Shown: positions 18,259 through 27,446 of the stretch, in pieces
How the letters are laid out: every line of letters begins with the position of its first letter
Numbering within the stretch: position 1 is the first letter of the stretch
NCBI GenBank assembly: GCA_902587735.1
Contig: CACIML010000004.1
Location: 1-54,953 of the forward strand
Origin: an uncultured Pelagibacteraceae bacterium
Lineage (GTDB): Bacteria; Pseudomonadota; Alphaproteobacteria; Pelagibacterales; Pelagibacteraceae
Direction: 5' to 3'
DNA: 54,953 nucleotides
Notes under the pieces: model-generated
Told to the model about the DNA's origin: nothing
Database searches by the model: none
Seen by the model: only the letters and a program-made list of their open reading frames with translations
Program-made: the position numbers and the translations under genes

Positions 18259-18881
18259 TAGAACTTTTAACAGCAGATACTCCAAATGGTAAAAAAATTA
18301 CAATAATGTTAGAAGAAATTGGTTGTGATTATAAATTAACTAAAGTAGATCTTAATAAAGGTGAACAATTTAATTCTGATTTTAAAAAAATAAGTCCATT
18401 TAGCAAAATTCCTGTAATTATAGATCACGATAATAATTTAACTATTTTTGAATCAGGAGCAATTCTTATGTATTTGGGAGAAAAAAGTAATAAATTTTAT
18501 GATGTTAAAGACCGAAATATTATTAATCAGTGGTTAATGGCACAGATGGGTTTGATTGGTCCAATGATTGGTCAACACCATCAGTTTCATCATTACAATC
18601 CTGGAAAAAGTGAATATGGAGAACAAAGATATTTTGAAATTTCTAAAAATATTTATAAAGATTTAGATGAGAGATTGGCAAAATCAAAATATTTAGCAGG
18701 GCAAAATTACACCATTGCAGATATTGCAACATGGCCTTGGATTGCAAGACATGAATGGCACGATGTTGGTCTAAAAAATTTTAAAAATTTAACTAGGTGG
18801 TATTTAGAAATTGCTAATAGGAAAGCTGTAATTGAAGGTTATGATCTTTTAAAAAATGGGTCTAAAATACCAAAGCCTTAG
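18255..18881 (+). CDS. Glutathione S-transferase, YfcG/YghU-like
   Basis: This 208-residue two-domain GST starts at GTG, overlapping the reductase stop (GTGA). The thioredoxin-like N-domain has TPNGKKITIMLEEIG and SKIPVIID (cis-Pro), plus IFESGAILMYLGEKS for the gamma-glutamyl site. The helical C-domain has YLAGQNYTIADIATWPWIARHE. The TPNG start and MGQ/HHQ-type helix resemble YfcG/YghU (nu-class) disulfide reductases, so a glutathione-linked redox role is more likely than xenobiotic conjugation. It is the last gene of the rhodopsin-redox cluster and overlaps the convergent dksA-like gene by 4 bases. Confidence 0.88.
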   Translation: MIELLTADTPNGKKITIMLEEIGCDYKLTKVDLNKGEQFNSDFKKISPFSKIPVIIDHDNNLTIFESGAILMYLGEKSNKFYDVKDRNIINQWLMAQMGLIGPMIGQHHQFHHYNPGKSEYGEQRYFEISKNIYKDLDERLAKSKYLAGQNYTIADIATWPWIARHEWHDVGLKNFKNLTRWYLEIANRKAVIEGYDLLKNGSKIPKP

Positions 18882-19294
18882 TTATCGGCGTATATCTTTT
18901 CTTCTTTTTCGTGTTTTTCTTGGGCCGCAATACAAAGTTCAGCAACCGGTCTAGCTATTAATCTTTTAATACCTATAGGCTCACCTGTTTCTAGGCAAAA
19001 TCCATACGTATTATTTTTAATTCTAGTTAAAGCTTGATCTATTTTTGAAATAAGTTTTATTTGTCTATTAATAGCTTTCATTTCGACTGTTTTATCAGTG
19101 TATGAACTTGCCTGATCTACAATGTCAGCTGATACACTGTTATCATCTAAAGAACCATTATAAAGAGCTTCGTTGCTAGTTTTAATTATTTCACTCTTCC
19201 ATTCATTAAGTTTTTTTTTAAAATAAGCCTTGTGTTTTTCACACATATATTTTTCAGTTAACTTTGGCTCATAATTTTTAGAGATTTTTACCAT
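18878..19294 (-). CDS. dksA: DksA/TraR-family RNA polymerase-binding factor
   Basis: DksA works with ppGpp to retune transcription by entering the RNA polymerase secondary channel. With the ATG at 19294 it has about 138 residues, the usual length for alphaproteobacteria. A TTG at 19330 would add 12 unlikely residues. The coiled coil is followed by NNTYGFCLETGEPIGIKRL and ARPVAELCIAAQEKHE. Only two of the four zinc-finger cysteines remain (CLET and CIAA), as in cysteine-poor DksA variants. The coiled-coil tip carries DDNSVSADIVDQAS, in place of the usual DxxDxA. Confidence 0.88.
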   Translation of the reverse strand: MVKISKNYEPKLTEKYMCEKHKAYFKKKLNEWKSEIIKTSNEALYNGSLDDNSVSADIVDQASSYTDKTVEMKAINRQIKLISKIDQALTRIKNNTYGFCLETGEPIGIKRLIARPVAELCIAAQEKHEKEEKIYADN

Positions 19295-19373
19295 AATTCC
19301 ATTTTTAATTTGACGGAGTATATTCAGCAATTAATTGGTGTCAATATTGGTTTAATTGTATAAATTTAGGTAA

Positions 19374-20762
19374 ATGACCTTTAATAAAAGAAATATAAAC
19401 AATTTATTTTATATTTTTATTACAACTCATTTAATTGTGTGGACTTTGATTCCATCAATTACAAACAATAATTTGCCACTTGATACCATTGAAGCTCTGG
19501 CTTGGGGGAGTAGTTTAGATTGGGGTTTTAACAAACACCCTCCTGCAAGTGCATTTTTTGTTGAAGTTTTTTATCAAATCTTTGGCAGTAATGATTGGGC
19601 GTATTATTTATTAAGTCAAATTTTTGTTGTTACATCTTTTTTTGTTGTTTGGAAATTTTCAGAAGAATTTTTTAATAATAAAACTTATAACTTATTATCT
19701 GTATTACTGCTTGAGGGAATTTATTTTTATAATTTCACTACTCCTGAATTTAATGTAAATGTTTGCCAACTACCTTTTTGTTCATTATCAGTTTTGTATG
19801 CTTGGAGAGGATTTAAAAATAATAAAACTATTGATTGGTTATTGTTTGGTTTGTTTGCAGCGCTCGGAGTTTTATCAAAATATTTGTTTATCTATTTAGT
19901 TTTAGCTTTAGATATTTTTTTAATTTATATGATTTACAAAAAAAAAATTGATTTTAAATGTATGATATCTCTAATTTCTTTTTTTATTGTTTTATTGCCC
20001 CATTTAATCTGGTTAGTCGATTTTAACTATATAACAATCACATATGGACTTCATAGAACTGGAGCAGAAGATCCAAATATTTTAAATCATATTAAACATC
20101 CTCTAATTTTTTTAGCTAAACAAATTGGAATATTAATACCTTTCTTCGTAATGCTTCTATTTTTAAATAATAAATTGAAAGCTAAAATCAATTTCAAGGA
20201 TAATAAATTATTATTTTTACTAACAATAAACATTGTTCCTATAGCTTTAGTGTTTTTAACTTCTATGATTATGGGAGTTAAAATTAGAACAATGTGGATG
20301 ACACCTTTTTATTTATTTTTTGGAGTTTTGTTAATTTATATTTTTCAATCAAAAATTAATTTAAATAAACTTAAAGGATTTGCTTCAGTATTTTTATTTT
20401 TATTTATTTTTTCTCCTTTTGCCTATGCTTATGTTTCAATAACACAGACAGATAAAAGAACAGATTATCCAGGAAAAGAAATTGCACAGAAAGTACAGAA
20501 GCAATGGAATGATAAAAAAGGTGGTAAAATTCTTTATGTTTTTGGAAATGAATGGGAAGCTGGAAATTTATCTTATCATCTAAATGATAGACCAATTTGG
20601 GGGGAAATATCTAATAATAAAAATAATTGGTTGAATTATATGCCAAATTTACATGGAAAAACTATTTTGTGTAGAAGCAGAAAAGAAAACGAGAACTTGC
20701 CATCTTGTTTGGAGTATAAAAATGGACAACTTGTGCAGTGGAAACGAAAAAATAATGAATAA
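19374..20762 (+). CDS. GT39/ArnT-like polytopic glycosyltransferase
   Basis: A 462-residue membrane protein with about ten hydrophobic helices. The first periplasmic loop holds LPLDTIEALAWGSSLDWGFNKHPP (split here as LPLDTIEALAWG and NKHPP), with the acidic residue and HPP typical of PMT_2/GT-C enzymes. Such enzymes transfer sugars from polyprenyl-phosphate donors to lipid A, protein or glycan on the outer face of the inner membrane. Two genes follow closely (17- and 4-base gaps) that could make a nucleotide sugar and a polyprenyl-phosphate sugar, so the three are best read as one cassette. The acceptor is unknown. Confidence 0.75.
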   Translation: MTFNKRNINNLFYIFITTHLIVWTLIPSITNNNLPLDTIEALAWGSSLDWGFNKHPPASAFFVEVFYQIFGSNDWAYYLLSQIFVVTSFFVVWKFSEEFFNNKTYNLLSVLLLEGIYFYNFTTPEFNVNVCQLPFCSLSVLYAWRGFKNNKTIDWLLFGLFAALGVLSKYLFIYLVLALDIFLIYMIYKKKIDFKCMISLISFFIVLLPHLIWLVDFNYITITYGLHRTGAEDPNILNHIKHPLIFLAKQIGILIPFFVMLLFLNNKLKAKINFKDNKLLFLLTINIVPIALVFLTSMIMGVKIRTMWMTPFYLFFGVLLIYIFQSKINLNKLKGFASVFLFLFIFSPFAYAYVSITQTDKRTDYPGKEIAQKVQKQWNDKKGGKILYVFGNEWEAGNLSYHLNDRPIWGEISNNKNNWLNYMPNLHGKTILCRSRKENENLPSCLEYKNGQLVQWKRKNNE

Positions 20763-20779
20763 ATTTATTTAAAAAATTA

Positions 20780-21736
20780 GTGAAAAATTTAGTTGCAATC
20801 ATTGTAGGTGGAACAGGTCAGTTTGGTATTATAACAAGTCAATTTTTATTAAAAAAAAATTACAAAGTAATAGTTACAACTAGATCACTAAAAAAAAGTA
20901 AAAAACTATTTAAAAAACATAGAAATTTAAAGCTAAATAAGCTTGATATTTATAATAAAAAAAAAATTAACGAACTTTTATACAAATATAAGCCCAGTTT
21001 GATTTTTTATTATGCAGGACAAAGCTCACCAACAAAATCTTTTTTATATAAAAAAGAAACTCTTAGAAGTAATTATTTGGGATGTAAAAATTTTTTAGAT
21101 GTAATTTTAAAAAATAATTATAATTGTAAATTTATTAATGCTTCATCTTGTGAAATGTATGGAAAAATAAATGGTAAAATTAAAGTTGATTCAGCTAAAA
21201 AGCCTGTTAGTCCATATGGATTATCAAAATTAAAATCTTTTCAAATCACAAAAAAATATAGAAAGTTGCATAATGTAAAATCATATAATGCTGTTATTTT
21301 TAACACTGAATCATTTTTTAGAAATAAATCATATTTAATACCCAAAATATGTCTTGCTGCAATCAATGCAAAAAAATATAATTTAAAAACTGAATTTGGA
21401 AATTTGAAAATTTCTAGAGAATGGAATTGGTGTCCAGAACAAGTCAAATATCTTTTTAATTTTATAAAAAAAAAGCCTCAAGATTTTATTCTATCTAATG
21501 GAAAAAGTTATACAGCAATACAAATGTTAAAATTTGCTTTTAATTATTTTAATCTTAATTACAAAAATTATATTTTAATTAATAAAGAAAAATTTTTTAG
21601 AAAAAAAGATATATTACAGAAAAAATCTGACTGGAAATCATGCTTGACAAGAAATAAAATTAATAGAAAAGTTTTAATTTATGGAAATAAATTGACTAAT
21701 AAACTTATTAAATATTATTTAAGGAAAAATTTTTAA
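20780..21736 (+). CDS. GDP-mannose 4,6-dehydratase-like SDR
   Basis: An extended short-chain dehydrogenase of 318 residues starting at GTG. The NAD(P) motif is IIVGGTGQFG. NASSCEMYG corresponds to the Ser/Thr-x-Glu catalytic site of GDP-mannose dehydratases, and SPYGLSKLKSF is the YxxxK. NYLGCKNFLDV and ISREWNWCPEQVK also match that family. It is shorter than typical GMD (about 350-370 residues) and very Lys/Asn-rich, so the exact nucleotide-sugar substrate is uncertain. It lies 17 bases after the GT39 gene and 4 before the GT2 gene. Confidence 0.7.
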   Translation: MKNLVAIIVGGTGQFGIITSQFLLKKNYKVIVTTRSLKKSKKLFKKHRNLKLNKLDIYNKKKINELLYKYKPSLIFYYAGQSSPTKSFLYKKETLRSNYLGCKNFLDVILKNNYNCKFINASSCEMYGKINGKIKVDSAKKPVSPYGLSKLKSFQITKKYRKLHNVKSYNAVIFNTESFFRNKSYLIPKICLAAINAKKYNLKTEFGNLKISREWNWCPEQVKYLFNFIKKKPQDFILSNGKSYTAIQMLKFAFNYFNLNYKNYILINKEKFFRKKDILQKKSDWKSCLTRNKINRKVLIYGNKLTNKLIKYYLRKNF

Positions 21737-21740
21737 TAAA

Positions 21741-22613
21741 GTGAAAAAAATTAAAATATTAATACCTATTTATAATGACTGGGAATCAGTTTTTAAACTT
21801 TTGGAAAATATTGATTTGCAGATTGTAGATTTAAACGTTGAGGTCTCAGTTTTAATTATTAATGATGGATCTACAGAATTAAAATCTGAAATTAATCTCA
21901 ACCTAAATAATTTAAAATCTGTTCAGGTTATTAATATGAAAGAGAATAGAGGTCATGCTAGATGTTATGCTGCTGGATTAAAATATATTAATGATAAAGA
22001 AAATTTTGATTATGTGATACCTATGGATGGTGATGGCGAAGATAGACCTGAAGAATTAAAATTACTTATCGATAAGGCAAACGAACATTCTGAAAAAGTT
22101 ATTACAGCAGATAGGATTAAAAGATCTGAAGGACTGTTTTTTAAATTTTGTTATTTAGTTCATAAATATTTAACTTTTATTTTTACCGGAAAATCTATTA
22201 AATTTGGAAATTACACTTGCTTACCTAAATCCGTAGTATCTCTAATGATAAAGGAGCCGGCAACGTGGAGTAGTTTTTCTGGATCATTATCAAAGATAAC
22301 TAAAGAACGAACATCTATTTCATCAATTAGGGGATCTAGATATTTTGGCCCGTCAAAGATGAGTTTTTTTAATCTCTTAAGGCATTCCCTGTCAATTATT
22401 GCTGTATTTAAAATTACTGCATTAATTAGATCTATGATTTTTCTAGTTACCTATATTTTTCTTGTTTTACAGCATATTTCAGCGATTACACTTATTCCTA
22501 TAGCCTTGATTGTCATCATGATTTTTTCAATTTTTACTCTTTCGCGACGTGAAAATATAAGTGAATTAAATAATTCTTTAGAAAATATTAATAATATTGA
22601 AAATCTCAAATAG
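21741..22613 (+). CDS. Family 2 glycosyltransferase with C-terminal membrane helices
   Basis: A 290-residue protein with a GTG start. The GT-A fold shows [38 protein letters not shown] and [15 protein letters not shown] (the DxD-like site). Two membrane helices occur near residues 220-275. This resembles GtrB/dolichol-phosphate-mannose-synthase-type enzymes, which load a sugar onto polyprenyl phosphate, the type of donor the neighbouring GT39 protein would use. The 3' end overlaps convergent umuC by 8 bases. Confidence 0.75.
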   Translation: MKKIKILIPIYNDWESVFKLLENIDLQIVDLNVEVSVLIINDGSTELKSEINLNLNNLKSVQVINMKENRGHARCYAAGLKYINDKENFDYVIPMDGDGEDRPEELKLLIDKANEHSEKVITADRIKRSEGLFFKFCYLVHKYLTFIFTGKSIKFGNYTCLPKSVVSLMIKEPATWSSFSGSLSKITKERTSISSIRGSRYFGPSKMSFFNLLRHSLSIIAVFKITALIRSMIFLVTYIFLVLQHISAITLIPIALIVIMIFSIFTLSRRENISELNNSLENINNIENLK

Positions 22614-23886
22614 CTTTTATCGTTGGTAAAGAATAAAAATCAGCTGTATCTATTTTTGAGCAATGTTGTCTTTTTGAATTCCATATTTTGTGAACCCCAG
22701 CGCTTGCAAGACTTAAAGTTGATCTGCCATATCTATAATTAGTATTATCAATAGACTTCATTAGGCTATTTATTTTTTCATCTCTTTCAGAAGAAAATAA
22801 ATTTTTATTATTAGTAGAATCGGATAAATGAGACAGCATTACTCCTGCTTTTTGATAACGATAACCATTTTTAAAAATACCCTCTAAACCATTTAGAGTT
22901 GCTTTCACTATTTCAATGCTATTATTTGTAGCTATTGGCAAATCAATTCTTTTTGAGTTTGAATAAAAACCATGGCGATCTTGAAAAGAACTTGTTCTAA
23001 TAAAAACAGTTATTGATTTTGCAAATAAAGACTCTGATCTAATTTTTTCCGAAGCATTTAAAGAATAACCTGCGATTGCTTCCCTTAATTCTTGAAAGTT
23101 TTCTATTCTTTGTCCAAATGAACGTGACACTACACAGCTTTTTCTCTTAGAGCTTTTTGTTTCTAGGTTGACACAAGTAATACCTCTAAGCTCCATTGCT
23201 GTTCTTGAACTTAAAACATTTGAATTTTTTTTAATCCATGTATTAGGTTTATTTTTTAATTGTTTAGCATTATAGATTCCATTTTGATTATAGAATTTTG
23301 TTAGCTGCTTACCAACTCCCCATACGTCATTAATTTCTACTTTTTCTAGTATTAGATCAATATTTTTAATTCCTATCAAACTAACGACACCAGACTGTTT
23401 TTTTTTAGCGATATGATTTGCAATTTTGCTTAAAGTTTTAGTTTTAGCGATTCCGATACTTGTTGGTATGCCTGTCCATTTTAAAACCACACTTCTAATT
23501 TCATTACCCACGTTTTCAATTTCATCATCAGAAAAATTTGATAAATCTAAAAAAGCTTCATCAATTGAATAAACTTCTATATCTGAATTAAAACGCTTGA
23601 GAGTTCTCATTACTCTTCTTGATATATCACCGTACAAAGAATAATTTGATGAAAAAACTTGAACATTGTTTTTAACAATTATATTTTTTTCCTTAAAATA
23701 GGGCTCACCCATTTTAATTCCCAAAGCTTTTGCTTCATTAGATCTTGAAATAATACAGCCATCATTATTGGATAGAACCACAACAGGTTTTTTTCTAATT
23801 TTAGGATTGAATAATCTTTCGCAAGATACATAAAAAGAGTTACAATCTATTAAAGCTATTTTTTTAGTATACTGAATGGATGACAT
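22606..23886 (-). CDS. umuC: UmuC, Y-family DNA polymerase V catalytic subunit
   Basis: UmuC performs error-prone bypass of DNA lesions during the SOS response as UmuD'2C. The 426-residue length matches the family. [16 protein letters not shown] carries the first catalytic Asp and the Tyr/Phe steric gate. [20 protein letters not shown] follows, and [11 protein letters not shown] carries the catalytic Asp-Glu pair. Helix-hairpin-helix ([13 protein letters not shown]) and little-finger regions come next. The ATG lies 23 bases inside umuD, so the two are translationally coupled. It converges on and overlaps the GT2 gene. Confidence 0.95.
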   Translation of the reverse strand: MSSIQYTKKIALIDCNSFYVSCERLFNPKIRKKPVVVLSNNDGCIISRSNEAKALGIKMGEPYFKEKNIIVKNNVQVFSSNYSLYGDISRRVMRTLKRFNSDIEVYSIDEAFLDLSNFSDDEIENVGNEIRSVVLKWTGIPTSIGIAKTKTLSKIANHIAKKKQSGVVSLIGIKNIDLILEKVEINDVWGVGKQLTKFYNQNGIYNAKQLKNKPNTWIKKNSNVLSSRTAMELRGITCVNLETKSSKRKSCVVSRSFGQRIENFQELREAIAGYSLNASEKIRSESLFAKSITVFIRTSSFQDRHGFYSNSKRIDLPIATNNSIEIVKATLNGLEGIFKNGYRYQKAGVMLSHLSDSTNNKNLFSSERDEKINSLMKSIDNTNYRYGRSTLSLASAGVHKIWNSKRQHCSKIDTADFYSLPTIKAI

Positions 23887-24259
23887 AAGTTACAACTCCC
23901 CAAATAAATATATCTTCTTCTTCATTGATTAAAATTCGGTCCTCAAACTTCTTAGATCCAGATGTTAAAAATTTTTTACCTTCTTCTTTAACAAAATTTT
24001 TAACAACCAATTCATCATGAACATTTGCAATTACTGTTGAAAAATTTTTAGGATTTAAGCTTTTATCTACAACCAACAAATCACCGTCATTAATTCCAAT
24101 ATTAATCATTGATTTTCCTTGAACTCTAATAATAAAAGTTGCTGGAACATTTTTGATTAAGTGAATATTGAGATCTATGTCTTCTTCTATATAATCTGTT
24201 GCAGGAGATGGAAAACCAGCGCCTGCTTTATGTAAGTAAAATGGTACCGTTAGTTTCAT
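23864..24259 (-). CDS. umuD: UmuD, S24 self-cleaving subunit of polymerase V
   Basis: UmuD is cut by RecA-stimulated autoproteolysis to UmuD', the active partner of UmuC. The 131-residue product shows [20 protein letters not shown] at the cleavage region (Ala-Gly where E. coli has Cys-Gly). Ser in [20 protein letters not shown] is the nucleophile, and the general-base Lys is in [10 protein letters not shown]. The end overlaps umuC. A LexA-type box touches its start codon (see 24260-24299), so SOS control is likely. Confidence 0.93.
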   Translation of the reverse strand: MKLTVPFYLHKAGAGFPSPATDYIEEDIDLNIHLIKNVPATFIIRVQGKSMINIGINDGDLLVVDKSLNPKNFSTVIANVHDELVVKNFVKEEGKKFLTSGSKKFEDRILINEEEDIFIWGVVTYVIHSVY

Positions 24260-24299
24260 GTTCTTGTTTTGTTCTATAACATATTTTAGATACAGTCAA
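24260..24299 (-). promoter_or_regulatory. umuDC promoter with LexA-type box GTTC-N7-GTTC
   Basis: On the plus strand GTTCTTGTTTTGTTC (24260-24274) is a perfect GTTC-N7-GTTC, the direct-repeat SOS box known from Alphaproteobacteria. It starts one base upstream of the umuD ATG. On the minus strand TTGACT (24299-24294) and TATAGA (24278-24273), 15 bases apart, make a plausible promoter. The box overlaps the -10 and the expected start site, a good place for repression. No lexA gene is in the window. Confidence 0.7.
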
Positions 24300-24320
24300 T
24301 CAGGTTGTATTTCGAGTCTG

Positions 24321-24341
24321 TAAGTGAATCATAAGTGAATC
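24321..24341. repeat. Tandem direct repeat, 11-base period
   Basis: TAAGTGAATC occurs twice (24321-24330 and 24332-24341), spaced one helical turn apart. It lies in the 172-base divergent spacer between umuD and the GFA-family gene. The spacing suits side-by-side binding of a regulator, and it lies upstream of both genes. It may be an activator or repressor site, or chance. No other copy was noticed in the window by eye. Confidence 0.45.
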
Positions 24342-24431
24342 AAAACATGAACATTTAAAAAGGCTTTATCAGTATTGTGGATAACTATTACCAGATAAGA
24401 AAAATCATGTTATGAAATTTGAATAAAACTA

Positions 24432-24800
24432 ATGAAAAAATTAACTTGTCATTGCGGTGGAGTAGAAGCCGAAGTAAAAATACCAGAAAATGGATTTCAA
24501 AAGTTAATGCGATGCAATTGTTCTATATGTAAAAGAAAAGGATATGTTATTGGTGTAATTGGCTCCGATGATTTTAAGCTTATTAAAGGGCAAAATCTTT
24601 TAACACTTTATCAATTTTATACAAAAACAGCTAAACATTATTTTTGCAAAGTTTGCGGAATTAATACTCACAACAGACCAAGAGTGAATCCGAAAATATA
24701 TGGAATTAATGTAGCTTGTGTTGAAGGGATAAATCCTTACGAATTAAAAAATGTTGGAATAAACGATGGTGAAAACCATCCCCTAGATCAAAAAAAGTAA
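24432..24800 (+). CDS. GFA/CENP-V family zinc protein
   Basis: A 122-residue protein of the glutathione-dependent formaldehyde-activating (GFA)-like fold. Cysteines at 6 and 8 (TCHCGG), then 28, 30 and 33 (MRCNCSICKRKG), and FCKVCGIN near residue 77 supply the two zinc sites of the family. Members range from proposed formaldehyde-glutathione adduct enzymes to proteins of unknown role. The sequence fixes the fold but not the reaction. TolC follows after 17 bases. Confidence 0.83.
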   Translation: MKKLTCHCGGVEAEVKIPENGFQKLMRCNCSICKRKGYVIGVIGSDDFKLIKGQNLLTLYQFYTKTAKHYFCKVCGINTHNRPRVNPKIYGINVACVEGINPYELKNVGINDGENHPLDQKK

Positions 24801-24817
24801 TTTATTTAAATATTAAA

Positions 24818-26116
24818 ATGATTAGAACAATTATTATTTTATTTCTGATAACTTTTTTTTCAAAAAATGTATTTGCCGTTTCTTTATCACAGGCACTTTT
24901 GCAAGCTTATAAGAATAATCCAGAGTTGAATGCAGAAAGAGAAAATATTGAAGTTTCTAAACAAGATTTGAAAATTTCAAAAAGTGAATTTTTACCCTCA
25001 GTAACCATATCGGGATCTAAGAGCCAAGAAGACACAGGTAAGCTTACTAATCAATCAGGAGGCGATGCAACGATTACTGATGTAAATCCAAAAACTACAT
25101 CAATTACCATTGAGCAAAAATTATTTCAAGGATTTGGTGGTGTTGCTGATTTAGAAAAAAATAAAATTGGTTTAGTTTTAGCAGAAGCAAAACTTCTAAA
25201 AACAGAACAAACAATATTACTTAAAGCAATTGAAGCGTATACAGGATTAATACTAGCAAAAGAAAAACTTGAAATTAATAGACGAAATGTAAATTTATTA
25301 GAAAGACAAGTTGAAACTGACCAGTTAAGATTGGAGAGCGGGAAAATTACTGTAGCAGATTTAGCTCAGTCAGAATCTTCTTTAGCAGGCGCTCAAGCAA
25401 AATTTATAGAAGCGAAAAATGAAGAAGTGACAGCTAAATTAACTTATGAAAAAGTAATAGGACCAATTGCAGATACAAACGCTTTAAATAAAAATTTAAA
25501 TATAAATTTTGAAATCCCAAATAGTTTAAATAAAGCTATTGAAATTTCAAAAAAGAAAAATCCTGATTTAATTATTGCAAAGCTGGAATATGAGCAATCT
25601 GAAAAAGATGTTAAAATTGCAAAATCAGATTTATCACCTTCCGCAACATTGTCATTAGAATCATCAAAAACAGAAGATTTAAGTTCTACTTATGATGAAC
25701 GTGATAAAGAAATAATTACAGCAACTATTTCATGGCCAATTTTTCAAGGTGGAAAAAATTCAGCCTCACTAAAAAGAAGCAAAAATTTAAAAAATAGAAA
25801 AAAACTACTTTTTGATAATGCTATTAAAACTAGTGATACAAATGTTGCCAGTGCCTGGTCAAATCTAAAATCTTCAAAAAGTTTATTAGACTCAGTTAGA
25901 TCGCAAGTTAAAGCAGCGGAAATTGCCAACGAAGGTATAACTGTGGAATATGAAAGTGGACTTGGAAGATCTACGCTTGATGTTATTCAATCTAATTCTA
26001 TTTTATTAAATTCTGAAATTGATCTAGCCAATTTTGAAAGAAATTATTTTTTAGCTCAGTTTAAACTTTTACAAACACTAGGTTTATTAAATAATAGTTA
26101 TCTAAAACTGCAGTAA
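24818..26116 (+). CDS. tolC: TolC-family outer membrane channel
   Basis: A 432-residue outer membrane efflux/secretion duct. The signal peptide covers residues 1-20 (TFFSKNVFA). The two internally repeated halves start near LSQALLQAYKNNPELNAERENI and LNKAIEISKKKNPDLIIAKLEY, each with long coiled-coil helices (for example NVNLLERQVETDQLRLESGK). ISWPIFQGGKNSASLKRSKN is characteristic of the second beta strand. It trimerises with an inner-membrane pump and adaptor, neither of which is present here. It ends 109 bases before recA. Confidence 0.92.
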   Translation: MIRTIIILFLITFFSKNVFAVSLSQALLQAYKNNPELNAERENIEVSKQDLKISKSEFLPSVTISGSKSQEDTGKLTNQSGGDATITDVNPKTTSITIEQKLFQGFGGVADLEKNKIGLVLAEAKLLKTEQTILLKAIEAYTGLILAKEKLEINRRNVNLLERQVETDQLRLESGKITVADLAQSESSLAGAQAKFIEAKNEEVTAKLTYEKVIGPIADTNALNKNLNINFEIPNSLNKAIEISKKKNPDLIIAKLEYEQSEKDVKIAKSDLSPSATLSLESSKTEDLSSTYDERDKEIITATISWPIFQGGKNSASLKRSKNLKNRKKLLFDNAIKTSDTNVASAWSNLKSSKSLLDSVRSQVKAAEIANEGITVEYESGLGRSTLDVIQSNSILLNSEIDLANFERNYFLAQFKLLQTLGLLNNSYLKLQ

Positions 26117-26150
26117 TAATAGGGATTTTTTTAATTAAAATTAATAACTA

Positions 26151-26178
26151 TTGCAAAAGAGAACAAAATGTGTACATT
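26151..26178 (+). promoter_or_regulatory. recA promoter with degenerate LexA-type box
   Basis: TTGCAA (26151-26156) and TACATT (26173-26178), 16 bases apart, form a plausible promoter. Between them GAAC-N7-GTAC (26161-26175) differs by one base from GAAC-N7-GAAC, the complement of the alphaproteobacterial SOS box that is intact at umuD. GAGGT at 26216-26220 is the recA ribosome site, 5 bases before the ATG. LexA control of recA is plausible but weaker than for umuDC. Confidence 0.4.
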
Positions 26179-26225
26179 TAAACTCATGATTCGAACACCA
26201 ATTATTATAAGAAAAGAGGTAAAAA

Positions 26226-27347
26226 ATGACTAAAAACAACTTAAAAGTAGTTAAATCTAACAAGGAACAAGATTCAGAGAAAAAAGAAAAAAACAAAGCT
26301 TTAGACGCAGCAATTAGCCAAATCACGGACACTTTTGGAAAAGGTTCAGTGATGAAACTTGGTCAACAGACAGCGATGGATATTGAGTCCATTTCTACAG
26401 GTTCGCTAAGTTTAGATTTAGCGCTTGGAATAGGTGGACTACCTAAAGGAAGAGTTATTGAAATTTATGGACCTGAGTCATCAGGAAAAACTACACTTGC
26501 TTTACAGGTTGTGGCTGAAGCTCAAAAAGCAGGAGGTATTTGTGGATTTGTAGATGCAGAACATGCATTAGATCCAGTTTATGCAAAAAAATTAGGAGTA
26601 GATACTGAAGAATTATTAATTTCTCAACCCGATACGGGAGAACAGGCTTTAGAAATAGCTGACACATTAATAAAATCAGGCTCAGTTTCAGTGTTAGTGG
26701 TAGATTCAGTTGCAGCATTAACCCCACGAGCTGAAATTGAAGGAGAAATGGGAGATCATCATGTGGGTCTTCAGTCAAGATTAATGAGTCAAGCTTTAAG
26801 AAAGCTAACAAGCTCAATTTCACGAACAAATACAATGGTTATTTTCATAAACCAAATAAGAATGAAAATTGGTGTAATGTTTGGTAGTCCTGAAACAACA
26901 TCAGGCGGAAATGCATTAAAATTCTATTCATCAGTAAGAATGGATATTAGAAGAATTGGAGCAATCAAAGATAAAGAACAAATCATTGGAAACTCTACCA
27001 GAGTTAAAGTAGTAAAAAATAAAGTTTCTCCACCATTCAAAGTTGTTGAATTTGATTTAATGTATGGAAAAGGAATAAGTAAAGTTGGAGAATTAATTGA
27101 TCTAGGCGCTAAGGCGGAGATAGTTGAAAAGTCAGGAGCATGGTATGCCTACAAAGGTGAAAAAATAGGACAAGGAAGAGAAAATGCGAAAGTTTATTTA
27201 GAACAAAACCCAAAAGTTGCTGCAGAAATTGAAATGGCAATAAGAGAAAAAGCTGGAGTTATTTCTAAAAAAATAGAAGGTAATCCTTTGGATAAAGAGA
27301 AAGAAAAAGTTGATCCAAATGAAGAAGTTCCAACAAAAAAGAATTAG
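26226..27347 (+). CDS. recA: RecA recombinase
   Basis: RecA forms filaments on single-stranded DNA for homologous recombination and stimulates cleavage of LexA and UmuD. The 373-residue product has the Walker [10 protein letters not shown] at residues 82-90, [10 protein letters not shown] (Walker B), loop L1 [21 protein letters not shown] (given here as [11 protein letters not shown] then [10 protein letters not shown]), and [14 protein letters not shown] with [14 protein letters not shown] (loop L2). The N-terminal 25 residues and the C-terminal tail are very charged. A strong rho-independent terminator follows. Confidence 0.98.
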   Translation: MTKNNLKVVKSNKEQDSEKKEKNKALDAAISQITDTFGKGSVMKLGQQTAMDIESISTGSLSLDLALGIGGLPKGRVIEIYGPESSGKTTLALQVVAEAQKAGGICGFVDAEHALDPVYAKKLGVDTEELLISQPDTGEQALEIADTLIKSGSVSVLVVDSVAALTPRAEIEGEMGDHHVGLQSRLMSQALRKLTSSISRTNTMVIFINQIRMKIGVMFGSPETTSGGNALKFYSSVRMDIRRIGAIKDKEQIIGNSTRVKVVKNKVSPPFKVVEFDLMYGKGISKVGELIDLGAKAEIVEKSGAWYAYKGEKIGQGRENAKVYLEQNPKVAAEIEMAIREKAGVISKKIEGNPLDKEKEKVDPNEEVPTKKN

Positions 27348-27370
27348 TTAAAAGTCATTTTTAGTTAACA

Positions 27371-27398
27371 AAAGGCGCTTATTTTAAGCGCCTTTTTT
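27371..27398 (+). terminator. Rho-independent terminator after recA
   Basis: AAAGGCGCTTA (27371-27381) and TAAGCGCCTTT (27385-27395) form a perfect 11-bp stem with a TTT loop, running into TTTTTT (27393-27398). It is one of only two convincing intrinsic terminators in the window and isolates recA from alaS. Confidence 0.92.
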
Positions 27399-27446
27399 CC
27401 TGTATAGTTGTATAGACATCAAATAAAAAAGCTGTATTTTAAAAAT

